Below, piece after piece: positions 1 through 9,547 of a stretch of DNA of 64,000 nucleotides; the stretch's first letter is position 1; each line of letters starts with the position of its first letter. Position numbers and translations under genes: made by a program. The notes under the pieces were generated by a model. That model was not told the origin of the DNA. It saw nothing but the letters and a program-made list of their open reading frames with translations, and ran no database searches. Origin of the DNA: Candidatus Mediterraneibacter pullicola (GTDB lineage: Bacteria > Bacillota > Clostridia > Lachnospirales > Lachnospiraceae); NCBI GenBank assembly GCA_019117065.1, contig DXAK01000012.1, positions 157,342-221,341 of the forward strand, given 5' to 3'.

Positions 1-1
1 C

Positions 2-3000
2 GCGGCAGCGGCGGTAAAAGGGACTTTTACCGGAACATTAGATGGCAAGGGACACAGGATTAAAAATCTGGACCGGCCGCTGTTTGAAGTATTGAAGGGC
101 GCCAAGATCAAGAATCTGGTCATTGGGAATGCTACTATTACAAAGAATTCCAAGGGCATCCTAGCAGGACAGATTCTGAATCAGTCACAGATTACATCTA
201 CATATATTGTTGATTCGAGTTTGATAAACAATCAGAACCAGATCGGGGGATTTGCAGGGGTTATCACGAATTCCACGGTAAGCAACAGTGCAGCTATAAA
301 TATCACTATTAAGGGCTCTAATACTATCGGAGGGATTGCAGGGCAGACCAACGGCACAACAAAGATAGAAAACTGCTATGTGACAGGTACCCTTGAAGGC
401 ACTCTGTCCCATAATCTTGGGACAAGAGTGGGAGGCATCACCGGATGGCATTCCGGGAAAGCCATTGACCACTGCTTGACAAAAGTCAGCATCACAGCTC
501 CGGCAAAAAAGGGAAACGGCGGAATTATCGGCGGACCGGGCAGCGGTCAAGTGACGATAGAGAACAGTTTAAGCCTGAGTACCGGAACTGCGTATCGGAT
601 CGCGGGATTCGACACTCTAAATAAAGCGCAGTCTGTGTATGAGTATACAGAGTCAGACAGTGCTACCAATATAAATGATAACAACACTGTCAAAGAGACT
701 TCGAATATCTATAACAAAGACTTTTACATAGAAACGCTGGGATTTTCAGAGGATATATGGAACTTTGACCTGTTAGGCAACGAGATCCTTCCAAGCTTAA
801 AGGATGATCCGGTTCCAAAGAAGATAGATGAATATGAGATCCATGATAATGAGAACGAAATTCCAAACTATAAGGAAGTGCGAAAAAACAGCGCATATCA
901 GGCGAATAAAGAAATCGCATATGCGAACATGGCGAAACTGATGCCTTTTGCGGATACTGCTTATTGGGTGGAGAGTGGAAACAAGATAGACAGTTATGAC
1001 GCTCTTGCCTTTCGCAAAATAAAAATGATTCTGCCGCTGGGGGATGGGAACAGCCTTGTTTCTTCGGTGACTGAGTCAGAGGAAGGCGTTATAAAGAAAC
1101 TTCGGGTCATATATGACAATGACCAGACGGAAGATATCGCAGTACAGTTTGAAAAAGAAGTGGGCGGTGTAGTTGCACAGTATAAAGCGGCCAACAGAGG
1201 CGTGAGCTACCAGTTCGAGAAGTATATCACTAGGATTGATGCGGAAATGCTGGATGAGGTCGTGGAAAAGGCGGAAAGTCTCGATTATGCGAAGCAGATC
1301 TCGCTGTTGACTGACGAGGAGGAGAGCAGGCTCTATACAGACTATTATAACGACACTGTGAAACCGAATCTTGAGAAAGTTCTTCTGAAATGGATCGGGG
1401 CCGGAGATGAGTTCCCTACATACTGTACGCAGGAGGGCGTGAAAGAACAGGTGAAAGCCACCCTGCTTAATGAAGACAATTTAAAGCGTTTTCTGTACGG
1501 CTACAATTATATTGATAAATGGTACCATATTGAATTTGGCGGAGTGGTCTTAAGTGACGTGCTCTATTTCAATGGTACTGTGTTCTCTGAAGACCTTACA
1601 GCCGATTACCTTACAGAAAAGGTGTTAAGTGTCGGGCAAGGACTGCGTGCAACAAACCGTACTCAGGACTTTTACAGTAATGTACTGCAGAGTGAGACGG
1701 GGAAAGGGATGATGGATTTCCTGACATGGATGGCAGAGCGGGTAGCAAGGTATGTGGATGCCAATGATTGGATGAAGGATAATTTTGATGGTATTTTAAA
1801 AGAACAAGATCGGGATCAGTCGGACGGAACAACACGGTACCGGATATGGGATATTATGGAGGGCTTAAGCGGCAGGATGAACCATATTCTGCCCATACTG
1901 ACGGCGCCGCAGGAAGATATGTATATGATATCCATGCCGTCACAGCTTATGATCGGAAGCTTGAACAGATATCCTGAGTATCACCAGGCCAACGGACGGC
2001 AGAAGATGGAGGAGATCATTGACGCTTATGCGGCTCGGATGGGTCATTTTTATGGGGTGTCAGGAAACCTTGTGCCAGACTCATCTGATATTTTGAACGG
2101 ATTTGTCAATATCCAGTATGACACAAGATTTTCATTTCCAAAATCCGACGGTATTACTGCAGGAACGCAGGAACCGGGTAAGACCAATGATCCTGTAATG
2201 AAATGGGTTTATGAAGCGGTCAACTCATGGCCTGCGGGAAATGGAAGCGGCGCTTATGCCAATGGGACAAATGTGTGGTGGGCTGTATATGCGGCATTGA
2301 AAAATGATTTGAGTACAACCACTCATGAGACAGCTCACAATCAGGATGGAAGATATTTCTACGCGGGGGCGGGAAGAAGAGCCGGAACCGGCGGGGAGGC
2401 CCATGCGGATGGAAATATCGCGCAGGACATTGTGGATGGAAGCACAGTCTTCAATATGAGTACTGAAAAAGATATGAACTCTGATGTAACGAATAACTTT
2501 AGTTATACAAGGATCGACACACCGGAGAAAATTCAGGATTACTATAAAGATATGTTTGACACCATGTATGTCCTTGAATACATGGCAGGACAGGCCTTCC
2601 TCGAACTGACGCCGGAGCAGCAGGCAAAGGTGGCGGTTCAGGTGACTTATACAGGCAAAGATGGAACTTCTCTTAAGGCAAATAACAAGAGACTGACAGC
2701 AGCAGACTTTGAGAAAATGAATCTGCAGGATATGGAAGATCTGTGGGACAATCAGATTGCAATCAAAGAGACAGGGGCACAGGCATCGGCGAAAGGCGGT
2801 GCATATGGCTGGGAGTCCTTCTATGATTCTAACTGGTATCAGATACATAACGACGAGGGAAGCGGAACGGCCAAGAGTTTCCGCAGACTGGGGCAGGAGA
2901 TGCTTGGCGTAGCCGGATATATGGACGGATATGTGACTTTCATGTCAGGCAAGAGCGAAAATGACCTTGACGCCCTGCGGAAAATTACCAATGACCCATC

Positions 3001-4843
3001 GATCACATGGAAAGACTATAAAATGAAGCGCTATCAGGAGGTTGCGGAAAACATGGAAAAAATTCCATATTTTGATTCTGACGAAGTGATCGAGCAATTT
3101 AAGGAAGCCCTGGCTCAGGATGCAAAGAACGGAAACAGAAATCAGACAAATGGAGTGAAAAGGCTTCTCTACGGTACGGTCAAGAGGGCGACAAATGACT
3201 TTACTAACGGTACGATTTATGAAGCGCCTCAGCAGACATCTATTACATCAGCCCAGCAGCTGGTTGATCTGGCAGAAGCGAATGAGTTTGGAAACTACCG
3301 TTTGGATGAGGATATTGATTTCAGTGAAATCCAGGCAAAGGATGGATACTATATTGAGAAACGTTTTATCGGAATCCTTGATGGAAACGGACATAAAATA
3401 ACCGGAATGAACAGCACGCTCTTTAAAGAGTCTGCCTATGCCCAGATCAGTGATCTTACTATAGAAAACCCGAATTTTGGTGATTCCGTGACTTCCATGC
3501 TGGTAGGAACAGCCAGAAACTTCTCCGTAAGAAATATTACGGCGCTGGAGACAGGAAAAGAACTGCCTTTGGTAACGACCAAAAAGGGAACGTATCGAGA
3601 GTACGGAACCATTGACATCCAGATTGGAAGGACAAAGATCAACACTGTGCAGCAGTTCCTTGCAATCGGAACAGATGCAGAGAGCCTGGCGGGAAGTTAT
3701 GTTTTGGCAGCAGACCTTGACTTTAGTGGTGAAGAAATATCTAATGTCGCAGTTGACAGAACTTTCACAGGTGAATTAGATGGCGCTGGACATAAGATCG
3801 TCAATCTAAGTGGTGTGATTTTCAGAGAATTGTCAGGGGCAACGGTGACCAACCTTGGTATTGACGGAGGCGATATTACTGGTGACGCGCAGAGAGGAAA
3901 ACTGGCAAATACAATTGACCGCTCAACAATAGAGAAGGTTTATTTGGGGAACTTCAGCATTCAGAACAATGCGGGACAGGTAGGCGGTCTTGCTGGAATC
4001 ATAACCGAAAGCATCATCAAGGAAGTCTCACTTGAAAATATCCGTATTAAGGGAAAAGATACGATAGGAGGACTGGGTGGACAGGTAAACAGTTCAACAG
4101 TAGAGAACTGCCTCGTCACCGGAACCATTGAAGGAACAAGTACTAATAAAACTTCCGGCGCAAGAGTCGGAGGACTTGTGGGATGGCTTGACGGTTCCTC
4201 CAGTCTTGATAAGTGCTATGCAAAAGCAGACATCAAAGCTCCGAACATAGTAGGAAACGGAGGACTTGTGGGCGGACAGCGATATGGTACGGTGAAGATT
4301 ACCAATTCACTTAGCATGAGTACCGGTGAGAAGGCGTATCGTATTGCAGGATTCGATACTCTGGGCGGAAGCAGTAACGTGTATGAGTATGCAGATTCTA
4401 ACAGCGTGACAAATGTAAAGGCTGACAGTAAAGTGGTTAAGCTGGTGGATGACGCTATGCTGAAAATGCCTCAGTATTATACAACAAACTTGCTGTGGAG
4501 AAAAACGGTGTGGAATTTGGATGCCGTGTCAATCGGAGGTACGCCAAGGCTACAGGGCGCTTTGATCACGCCGTCTGATGATAATATTGCGGTATATTCG
4601 ATTCAGGAGCCGGAGGAGGACGAAAGTAATGCTCAGGATGAGAATCTGACGGTTCAGCCGGAAGATCAGACTGAGGAGGCGGTAGTGCCGGGGACGTCTT
4701 CCGCAGAGGCGCCTTTGATTCAGATACCTTCAACTGAATCGGAGCAGGCTGAGGGGACTGAAACAGAAACAGATACCGAAGCTGAGCTGCAAACAGAAAT
4801 TGTTCAGAAAGGGGATACCCTGGAAAAGGAGACAAATCTATAG
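2..4843 (+). CDS. Large surface/secreted zinc metalloprotease, peptidase M26 (ZmpB/ZmpC/IgA1 protease)-like, with GLUG repeats; 5' end truncated by window edge
   Basis: Reading frame is open upstream of the listed start (…AAAAVKGTFTGTLDGKGHRIKNLDRPLFEVLKGAK…) to the window edge. HETAH zinc motif at 2324-2338 followed by Glu at 2396 (HEXXH…E). GLUG-type motifs (IGGFAGVI, IGGIAGQT, VGGLVGWL) on both sides of the catalytic core. Confidence 0.85.
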   Translation, partial: AAAAVKGTFTGTLDGKGHRIKNLDRPLFEVLKGAKIKNLVIGNATITKNSKGILAGQILNQSQITSTYIVDSSLINNQNQIGGFAGVITNSTVSNSAAINITIKGSNTIGGIAGQTNGTTKIENCYVTGTLEGTLSHNLGTRVGGITGWHSGKAIDHCLTKVSITAPAKKGNGGIIGGPGSGQVTIENSLSLSTGTAYRIAGFDTLNKAQSVYEYTESDSATNINDNNTVKETSNIYNKDFYIETLGFSEDIWNFDLLGNEILPSLKDDPVPKKIDEYEIHDNENEIPNYKEVRKNSAYQANKEIAYANMAKLMPFADTAYWVESGNKIDSYDALAFRKIKMILPLGDGNSLVSSVTESEEGVIKKLRVIYDNDQTEDIAVQFEKEVGGVVAQYKAANRGVSYQFEKYITRIDAEMLDEVVEKAESLDYAKQISLLTDEEESRLYTDYYNDTVKPNLEKVLLKWIGAGDEFPTYCTQEGVKEQVKATLLNEDNLKRFLYGYNYIDKWYHIEFGGVVLSDVLYFNGTVFSEDLTADYLTEKVLSVGQGLRATNRTQDFYSNVLQSETGKGMMDFLTWMAERVARYVDANDWMKDNFDGILKEQDRDQSDGTTRYRIWDIMEGLSGRMNHILPILTAPQEDMYMISMPSQLMIGSLNRYPEYHQANGRQKMEEIIDAYAARMGHFYGVSGNLVPDSSDILNGFVNIQYDTRFSFPKSDGITAGTQEPGKTNDPVMKWVYEAVNSWPAGNGSGAYANGTNVWWAVYAALKNDLSTTTHETAHNQDGRYFYAGAGRRAGTGGEAHADGNIAQDIVDGSTVFNMSTEKDMNSDVTNNFSYTRIDTPEKIQDYYKDMFDTMYVLEYMAGQAFLELTPEQQAKVAVQVTYTGKDGTSLKANNKRLTAADFEKMNLQDMEDLWDNQIAIKETGAQASAKGGAYGWESFYDSNWYQIHNDEGSGTAKSFRRLGQEMLGVAGYMDGYVTFMSGKSENDLDALRKITNDPSITWKDYKMKRYQEVAENMEKIPYFDSDEVIEQFKEALAQDAKNGNRNQTNGVKRLLYGTVKRATNDFTNGTIYEAPQQTSITSAQQLVDLAEANEFGNYRLDEDIDFSEIQAKDGYYIEKRFIGILDGNGHKITGMNSTLFKESAYAQISDLTIENPNFGDSVTSMLVGTARNFSVRNITALETGKELPLVTTKKGTYREYGTIDIQIGRTKINTVQQFLAIGTDAESLAGSYVLAADLDFSGEEISNVAVDRTFTGELDGAGHKIVNLSGVIFRELSGATVTNLGIDGGDITGDAQRGKLANTIDRSTIEKVYLGNFSIQNNAGQVGGLAGIITESIIKEVSLENIRIKGKDTIGGLGGQVNSSTVENCLVTGTIEGTSTNKTSGARVGGLVGWLDGSSSLDKCYAKADIKAPNIVGNGGLVGGQRYGTVKITNSLSMSTGEKAYRIAGFDTLGGSSNVYEYADSNSVTNVKADSKVVKLVDDAMLKMPQYYTTNLLWRKTVWNLDAVSIGGTPRLQGALITPSDDNIAVYSIQEPEEDESNAQDENLTVQPEDQTEEAVVPGTSSAEAPLIQIPSTESEQAEGTETETDTEAELQTEIVQKGDTLEKETNL

Positions 4844-4850
4844 AAAGCTG

Positions 4851-4895
4851 AAAACTGTCCCGGCAGTCCCCTGTGGATGCCGGGGCAGTTTTTTC
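4851..4895 (+). terminator. Rho-independent terminator after the metalloprotease gene
   Basis: AACTGTCCCGGCA…TGCCGGGGCAGTT stem followed by TTTTTT. Confidence 0.8.
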
Positions 4896-5077
4896 ATTGT
4901 GGGAAGATTTCGTAATAGTGTGAATTCCATGATACAAAAATTACTCGGCTCAGGACAGGCAAGAGAATATCGAAAATATAAAAGACAGAAGAATATTGAC
5001 AAATCCCGGCGTGATTGTTAAGGTGATATTAAGGGGAAAATTTACGCTAGAGTATACATAATAAAAGAGGGACGAGT

Positions 5078-6292
5078 ATGAAAAAAAGAATAAGGAACAC
5101 ATTTCTAGCGGCAACACTGGCTCCGTGCTTGATATCCGGGTCTGTATCGGCGGCCCCATCCATGGATGAGCTGGAAGGAAATAAGGCACAGGCAGAGAGT
5201 GAAGCTGCGGCTCTTGAGGAAGAACTGACGGCACTTCTTACACAGATCAATGAGCTGGAGGGACAGCTCATCGAAAACGGGGAGAGACTCATTCAGACCG
5301 AAAATGACTTGAGTGCGGCGGAAGAAAAGGAAGCAAAACAATACGCAGACATGAAAACCCGCATTAAATATATGTACGAGGGCGGACAGACAGATACTCT
5401 GTCCATGCTTCTCTCTGCGGAAAATTTTTCAGACTTTCTGAACAAGGCTGAGTATGCCAGCATGATCCATACATATGACCGACAGAAACTTCAGGAACTT
5501 CAGGAGACGCAGGAAGAGATCAAATCACTGAAAGCATCTCTTGAGACGGAACAGAAGGAACTGTCGGAAGCCCAAGACGTATATGAGAGGGAGGAAGCAA
5601 GTGTAAATGCCCAGTTGGAGGCAAAACGCTTAGAAGTAGCGAACTTTGACGTATTGCTTCAGACTGCGGCCGAAGCGGTTGCGGCGGAGTCTTCTCAGGT
5701 CGGCAGCGGGCAGGACGAGGCGGGAGATACGGGTAATATGGATAGCGGATCTCCGGCAGAAGGGACAGGTTCCGGCGGGAACATCACAGGAGGAGGCAAC
5801 ACAACCAGCGGCAACACCACTACAGGGGGTGGGAGTTCAACCGGTGGAAGCACTCCGGACGACGGAAGCGCAACAGGCGGCAATACGCCAACAGGCGGAG
5901 GAAATTCGTCAGGTAATAATTCTGGCGGTTCTTCTGATTCGGGAACGTCCAGTGGAAATACAGCAAAAGCACAGGCAATTGTAAATGCAGCGTACAGCCA
6001 GCTTGGCGTGAAATATGTCTATGGCGGAACAACGCCGGGAGTCGGGCTAGACTGTTCTGGACTGGTTCAGTATGCACACAAAATGGCGGGGATCTCACTT
6101 CCGAGGACATCGGGCGCTCAGGGAGCCTCCGGTGTGGCAGTCAGCACCCCCCAGCCGGGTGATATTGTATGCTATGTCGGGCATGTGGGAATATACATAG
6201 GAGGCGGGAAGATGATCCATGCTCCTGAGCCCGGCGATGTGGTGAAGATCTCTTCGGTGTACGGCAGTCCGTGGTACCGGCGATGCTGGTAA
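5078..6292 (+). CDS. Secreted NlpC/P60 peptidoglycan endopeptidase with N-terminal coiled coil (PcsB/CwlO-like) and Gly/Ser/Thr-rich linker
   Basis: Signal peptide MKKRIRNTFLAATLAPCLISGSVSA; coiled coil; C-terminal YGGTTPGVGLDCSGLVQYAHK…GHVGIYIGGGKMIHAP typical of NlpC/P60. Confidence 0.9.
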   Translation: MKKRIRNTFLAATLAPCLISGSVSAAPSMDELEGNKAQAESEAAALEEELTALLTQINELEGQLIENGERLIQTENDLSAAEEKEAKQYADMKTRIKYMYEGGQTDTLSMLLSAENFSDFLNKAEYASMIHTYDRQKLQELQETQEEIKSLKASLETEQKELSEAQDVYEREEASVNAQLEAKRLEVANFDVLLQTAAEAVAAESSQVGSGQDEAGDTGNMDSGSPAEGTGSGGNITGGGNTTSGNTTTGGGSSTGGSTPDDGSATGGNTPTGGGNSSGNNSGGSSDSGTSSGNTAKAQAIVNAAYSQLGVKYVYGGTTPGVGLDCSGLVQYAHKMAGISLPRTSGAQGASGVAVSTPQPGDIVCYVGHVGIYIGGGKMIHAPEPGDVVKISSVYGSPWYRRCW

Positions 6293-6354
6293 TGTGAGAA
6301 TAATCAAGAAATGAGATAAATATGAGAAATGAAATATAAAGGAGAGAACAGTTT

Positions 6355-7278
6355 ATGAAAAAACCGGTTTTAGTCATTATGGCGGCAGGAATGGGAAGCA
6401 GATACGGAGGTCTTAAGCAGATTGATCCAGTGGATGAGGAAGGGCATATTATCATGGATTTTTCTATTTATGACGCAAAGCGCGCCGGGTTTGAGAAGGT
6501 CGTTTTTATTATTAAAAGGGAAAATGAAGATGATTTTAAAGAGGCAGTCGGCAGAAGGATTGAAAAAGTGATGGAAGTGGCGTATGTTTTTCAGGAACTT
6601 TCCAACATTCCCGACGGATTTGAGATTCCCCAAGGCAGGATAAAACCATGGGGGACGGCACATGCGGTCTTGAGCGCCATCGATGAGATCGATGGACCTT
6701 TCGCGGTAATCAATGCAGATGATTACTATGGCCGTCACGCCTTTCAGGCGATCTATGATTATCTTACGACCCATGAGGATGATGAAAAATACCGCTATAC
6801 GATGGTGGGTTACCGACTGAAGAATACAGTGACGGACAACGGGCATGTGGCGCGCGGCGTCTGTGGGCTTAATGCCGACAAGGAGCTGGTCAATGTGACA
6901 GAGCGCACCCGTATTGAGAAAAGAAACGGAGGCATTGAATATTCAGAGAACGATGGGAAGACGTGGACAAAAATCGACGGCGATACGCTTGTATCTATGA
7001 ACATGTGGGGCTTTACACACAGTATTTTGGAAGAGATCAGGGACGGTTTTCCGGCATTTCTTGAGAGTGGGTTGAAGGAGAATCCTCTAAAATGTGAGTA
7101 TTTCCTTCCGGCAGTGGTGAGCACGCTTCTCGAGGAGGGGCGCGCTACAGTAAAGGTTCTAGAATCCGAAGACAAATGGTATGGAGTTACCTATAAAGAG
7201 GATAAGCCGGTGGTCGTTGCGGCGGTGCAGGAGCTGAAAGACAAAGGACTGTATCCCCAGAGGCTATGGGAAGAATAA
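6355..7278 (+). CDS. Sugar-phosphate nucleotidyltransferase family protein
   Basis: N-terminal VIMAAGMGSRYGGLKQIDPV nucleotidyltransferase signature; INADDYYG motif. Confidence 0.85.
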   Translation: MKKPVLVIMAAGMGSRYGGLKQIDPVDEEGHIIMDFSIYDAKRAGFEKVVFIIKRENEDDFKEAVGRRIEKVMEVAYVFQELSNIPDGFEIPQGRIKPWGTAHAVLSAIDEIDGPFAVINADDYYGRHAFQAIYDYLTTHEDDEKYRYTMVGYRLKNTVTDNGHVARGVCGLNADKELVNVTERTRIEKRNGGIEYSENDGKTWTKIDGDTLVSMNMWGFTHSILEEIRDGFPAFLESGLKENPLKCEYFLPAVVSTLLEEGRATVKVLESEDKWYGVTYKEDKPVVVAAVQELKDKGLYPQRLWEE

Positions 7279-7293
7279 AATATTGCTGCAAAA

Positions 7294-7341
7294 GAAAATG
7301 TTGCACGCCCTGTGTAAAAACAGTTCGTGCAACATTTTTAC
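7294..7341 (+). terminator. Rho-independent terminator
   Basis: AAAATGTTGCACG…CGTGCAACATTTTT perfect stem with T run. Confidence 0.8.
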
Positions 7342-7438
7342 CATAAGATGAACTAAAAATATAAAGCAATGCACGAGACATCGTGCTATAATATGCGCAG
7401 AAAACAGAGGAACAGTATCAGTTAAGGAGGAAGCGAAC

Positions 7439-8455
7439 ATGTCCATTTTAGTGACAGGAGGCGCCGGATTTATCGGCAGCCACACATGTGTAGAACTATT
7501 AAATTCAGGTTATGACGTAGCGGTAGTAGATAATCTCTACAATGCCTCGGAAAAGGCTCTGGAAAGAGTGAAAGAGATCACAGGAAAAGAAGTTGGATTT
7601 TACAAGGTAGATATCCGTGACAGGGAAGGGCTTAATAAAGTGTTTGACAAAGAGAATGTAGAGGCTGTCATCCACTTTGCGGGGCTTAAGGCAGTGGGAG
7701 AGTCCGTACAGAAACCTCTTGAATACTATGAGAACAATATCGGAGGTACGATCACTCTTTGTGATGTTATGAGAAATCATGAGGTGAAGAATATTATCTT
7801 CAGTTCTTCCGCGACAGTATATGGAGATCCGGCATTTATCCCGATTACGGAAGAGTGCCCGAAGGGAACATGCACAAATCCATACGGATGGACGAAATGG
7901 ATGTTGGAGCAGATTCTGACAGATTTGCATACCGCGGACCCGGAGTGGAACGTCGTGCTTCTGCGCTACTTTAACCCGGTGGGAGCACACAAGAGCGGTC
8001 TGATAGGGGAGGATCCGAAGGGTATCCCGAACAATCTGATGCCTTACATCACGCAGGTGGCGATCGGTAAACTTGAGAAGCTGGGAGTATTTGGAAATGA
8101 TTATGATACACATGACGGAACTGGCGTACGCGATTATATCCATGTGGTAGACCTTGCGGTGGGGCATGTGCGCGCAGTAGAGAAGCTGAAAGAAAAAGCA
8201 GGAGTATCTGTCTACAATCTTGGAACAGGAAAAGGATATTCCGTGCTTGACATGGTGAAGGCCTTTGGAAAGGCATGTGGGAAAGAGATTCCCTACGAGA
8301 TCAAGCCACGCCGCGCGGGTGATATTGCAAAATGCTACTGCGATGCGACGAAGGCAAAGGAAGAGCTTAACTGGACAGCCCAGAGAGGTCTGGATGAGAT
8401 GTGTGAGGATTCTTGGAGATGGCAGAGCCAGAATCCTAACGGATTTAATGGTTAA
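7439..8455 (+). CDS. galE: UDP-glucose 4-epimerase
   Basis: [27 protein letters not shown] Rossmann motif, [18 protein letters not shown] catalytic motif; 338 aa. Confidence 0.97.
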   Translation: MSILVTGGAGFIGSHTCVELLNSGYDVAVVDNLYNASEKALERVKEITGKEVGFYKVDIRDREGLNKVFDKENVEAVIHFAGLKAVGESVQKPLEYYENNIGGTITLCDVMRNHEVKNIIFSSSATVYGDPAFIPITEECPKGTCTNPYGWTKWMLEQILTDLHTADPEWNVVLLRYFNPVGAHKSGLIGEDPKGIPNNLMPYITQVAIGKLEKLGVFGNDYDTHDGTGVRDYIHVVDLAVGHVRAVEKLKEKAGVSVYNLGTGKGYSVLDMVKAFGKACGKEIPYEIKPRRAGDIAKCYCDATKAKEELNWTAQRGLDEMCEDSWRWQSQNPNGFNG

Positions 8456-8493
8456 GAATGAGGGCGGAATAAAAAAGAGAGTAATTGTAGAAG

Positions 8494-8538
8494 AAAAGAG
8501 GGCGGAAAGTGATATCCATCATTTTCCGCCCTCTTTTA
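8494..8538 (+). terminator. Rho-independent terminator downstream of galE
   Basis: AAAAGAGGGCGGAAAGTGAT…ATCATTTTCCGCCCTCTTTT stem. Confidence 0.8.
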
Positions 8539-8665
8539 TGACTAAAATAACATGAAAATAATTAAAAAATTAGCGATAAACATTAAAAATATATTAGCAT
8601 AGATAAATTCAAATGATATTTTGAACATAGGAATAGACATTGTTTTATGCAAAGGAGGGATTCGA

Positions 8666-9042
8666 GTGGATACAATAAAAACAGCGAGAAGTAAGATGAA
8701 AAAATGGAGCAGCAACGTACGGCTTTTTCACGGTGGCTTTCTGGGTGATGATAATATGTTTCGCAGTATATCTTCTGCCTGTCGCCAGTATGTTGACTTG
8801 CCCGGAAACGGATTTTTCTGTAATTGTAACGGAACTTCCTGATGGAACCATTGCCACGGGCCGCTTTTCCGGGCCGGATGACATGGAAGATGAGGCTTTT
8901 CCACAATGTGGAAGTATATGAGACTCCGGTTGTGAAATCTAGCAGTAGGGGAATCCGGGGAATTGCGCTTCCGTCCTTTTGTATGGGGCTTATCTTTGAT
9001 TACGGTATGGCTCTTCAGCAGGAGTTAGACGAGACATTGTAG
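8666..9042 (+). pseudogene. Degraded DUF2975-like membrane protein gene (fragments in three frames)
   Basis: N-terminal piece (GTG 8666, VDTIKTARSKMKKWSSNV), TM piece in another frame (AFWVMIICFAVYLLPVASM, 8733-8921) and C-terminal pieces in a third frame (NVEVYETPVVKSS…; FCMGLIFDYGMALQQELDETL), immediately upstream of a small XRE regulator, the usual DUF2975 partner. Confidence 0.55.
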
Positions 9043-9053
9043 GGAGGCGCTGA

Positions 9054-9263
9054 ATGGCGATTATATTACGATTGGACCGGGTCATGGCAGACCGTAAGAT
9101 GTCTTTAAAGGAACTGACGGAGAAAATGGAGATTTTCAATGTGAATCTTTCCAACTTAAAGACGGGAAGGGTAAAGGCGATTCGGTTTTCCGCTTTAGAG
9201 GGGATCTGCAGAGAGCTTCACTGCCAGCCGGGAGACATATTGGAACATCAGGGGGATGAATAG
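9054..9263 (+). CDS. Small XRE/Cro-type HTH regulator (YozG-like)
   Basis: MAIILRLDRVMADRKMSLKELTEKMEIFNVNLSNLKTGRVKAIRFSALEGICRELHCQPGDILEH. Confidence 0.85.
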   Translation: MAIILRLDRVMADRKMSLKELTEKMEIFNVNLSNLKTGRVKAIRFSALEGICRELHCQPGDILEHQGDE

Positions 9264-9368
9264 TGGAGGGAGCTGCCCAAGATCATAGAAAATTACAGGG
9301 ATAAGGGATATATTTTCATGGGATTGACAGTAGATTCTTTTGAAGTACATCATTCAATCAATAATTAA
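9264..9368 (+). pseudogene. C-terminal remnant of a polysaccharide/peptidoglycan deacetylase-like gene
   Basis: Translation WRELPKIIENYRDKGYIFMGLTVDSFEVHHSINN* resembles the C-terminus of deacetylases (LPKIIEYL..GYTF..L…HH.INN type); no upstream catalytic domain. Confidence 0.5.
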
Positions 9369-9547
9369 GAAAGAATAAATGGGGAAATGTGCATAAAAAA
9401 TAGGGATAAAAACTGTAGAAATACAACAAAATGCAGATAATTTTTAAAAATGGGGACTCTAGTCCTACTTTGACTATGTTCTTATGATATAATCACTTTG
9501 TAAGCTGAGTTTAATAACAAGCGAGGAACAAAAGGAGGAACGTATTC

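Noticed and set aside
2225-2848. 207-aa minus-strand ORF and many other antisense ORFs (e.g. 7505-8167, 16615-17427, 25987-26634, 30199-30918, 58101-59309)
   Set aside because: They lie wholly opposite well-supported conserved genes and have low-complexity or His/Arg/Ser-rich translations with no recognisable family; frame artefacts.
5695-5883. Pro/Val-rich ORFs and Gly/Ser repeat region in the NlpC/P60 gene as a separate element
   Set aside because: Explained as the low-complexity Gly/Thr/Ser linker of the secreted endopeptidase read in other frames.
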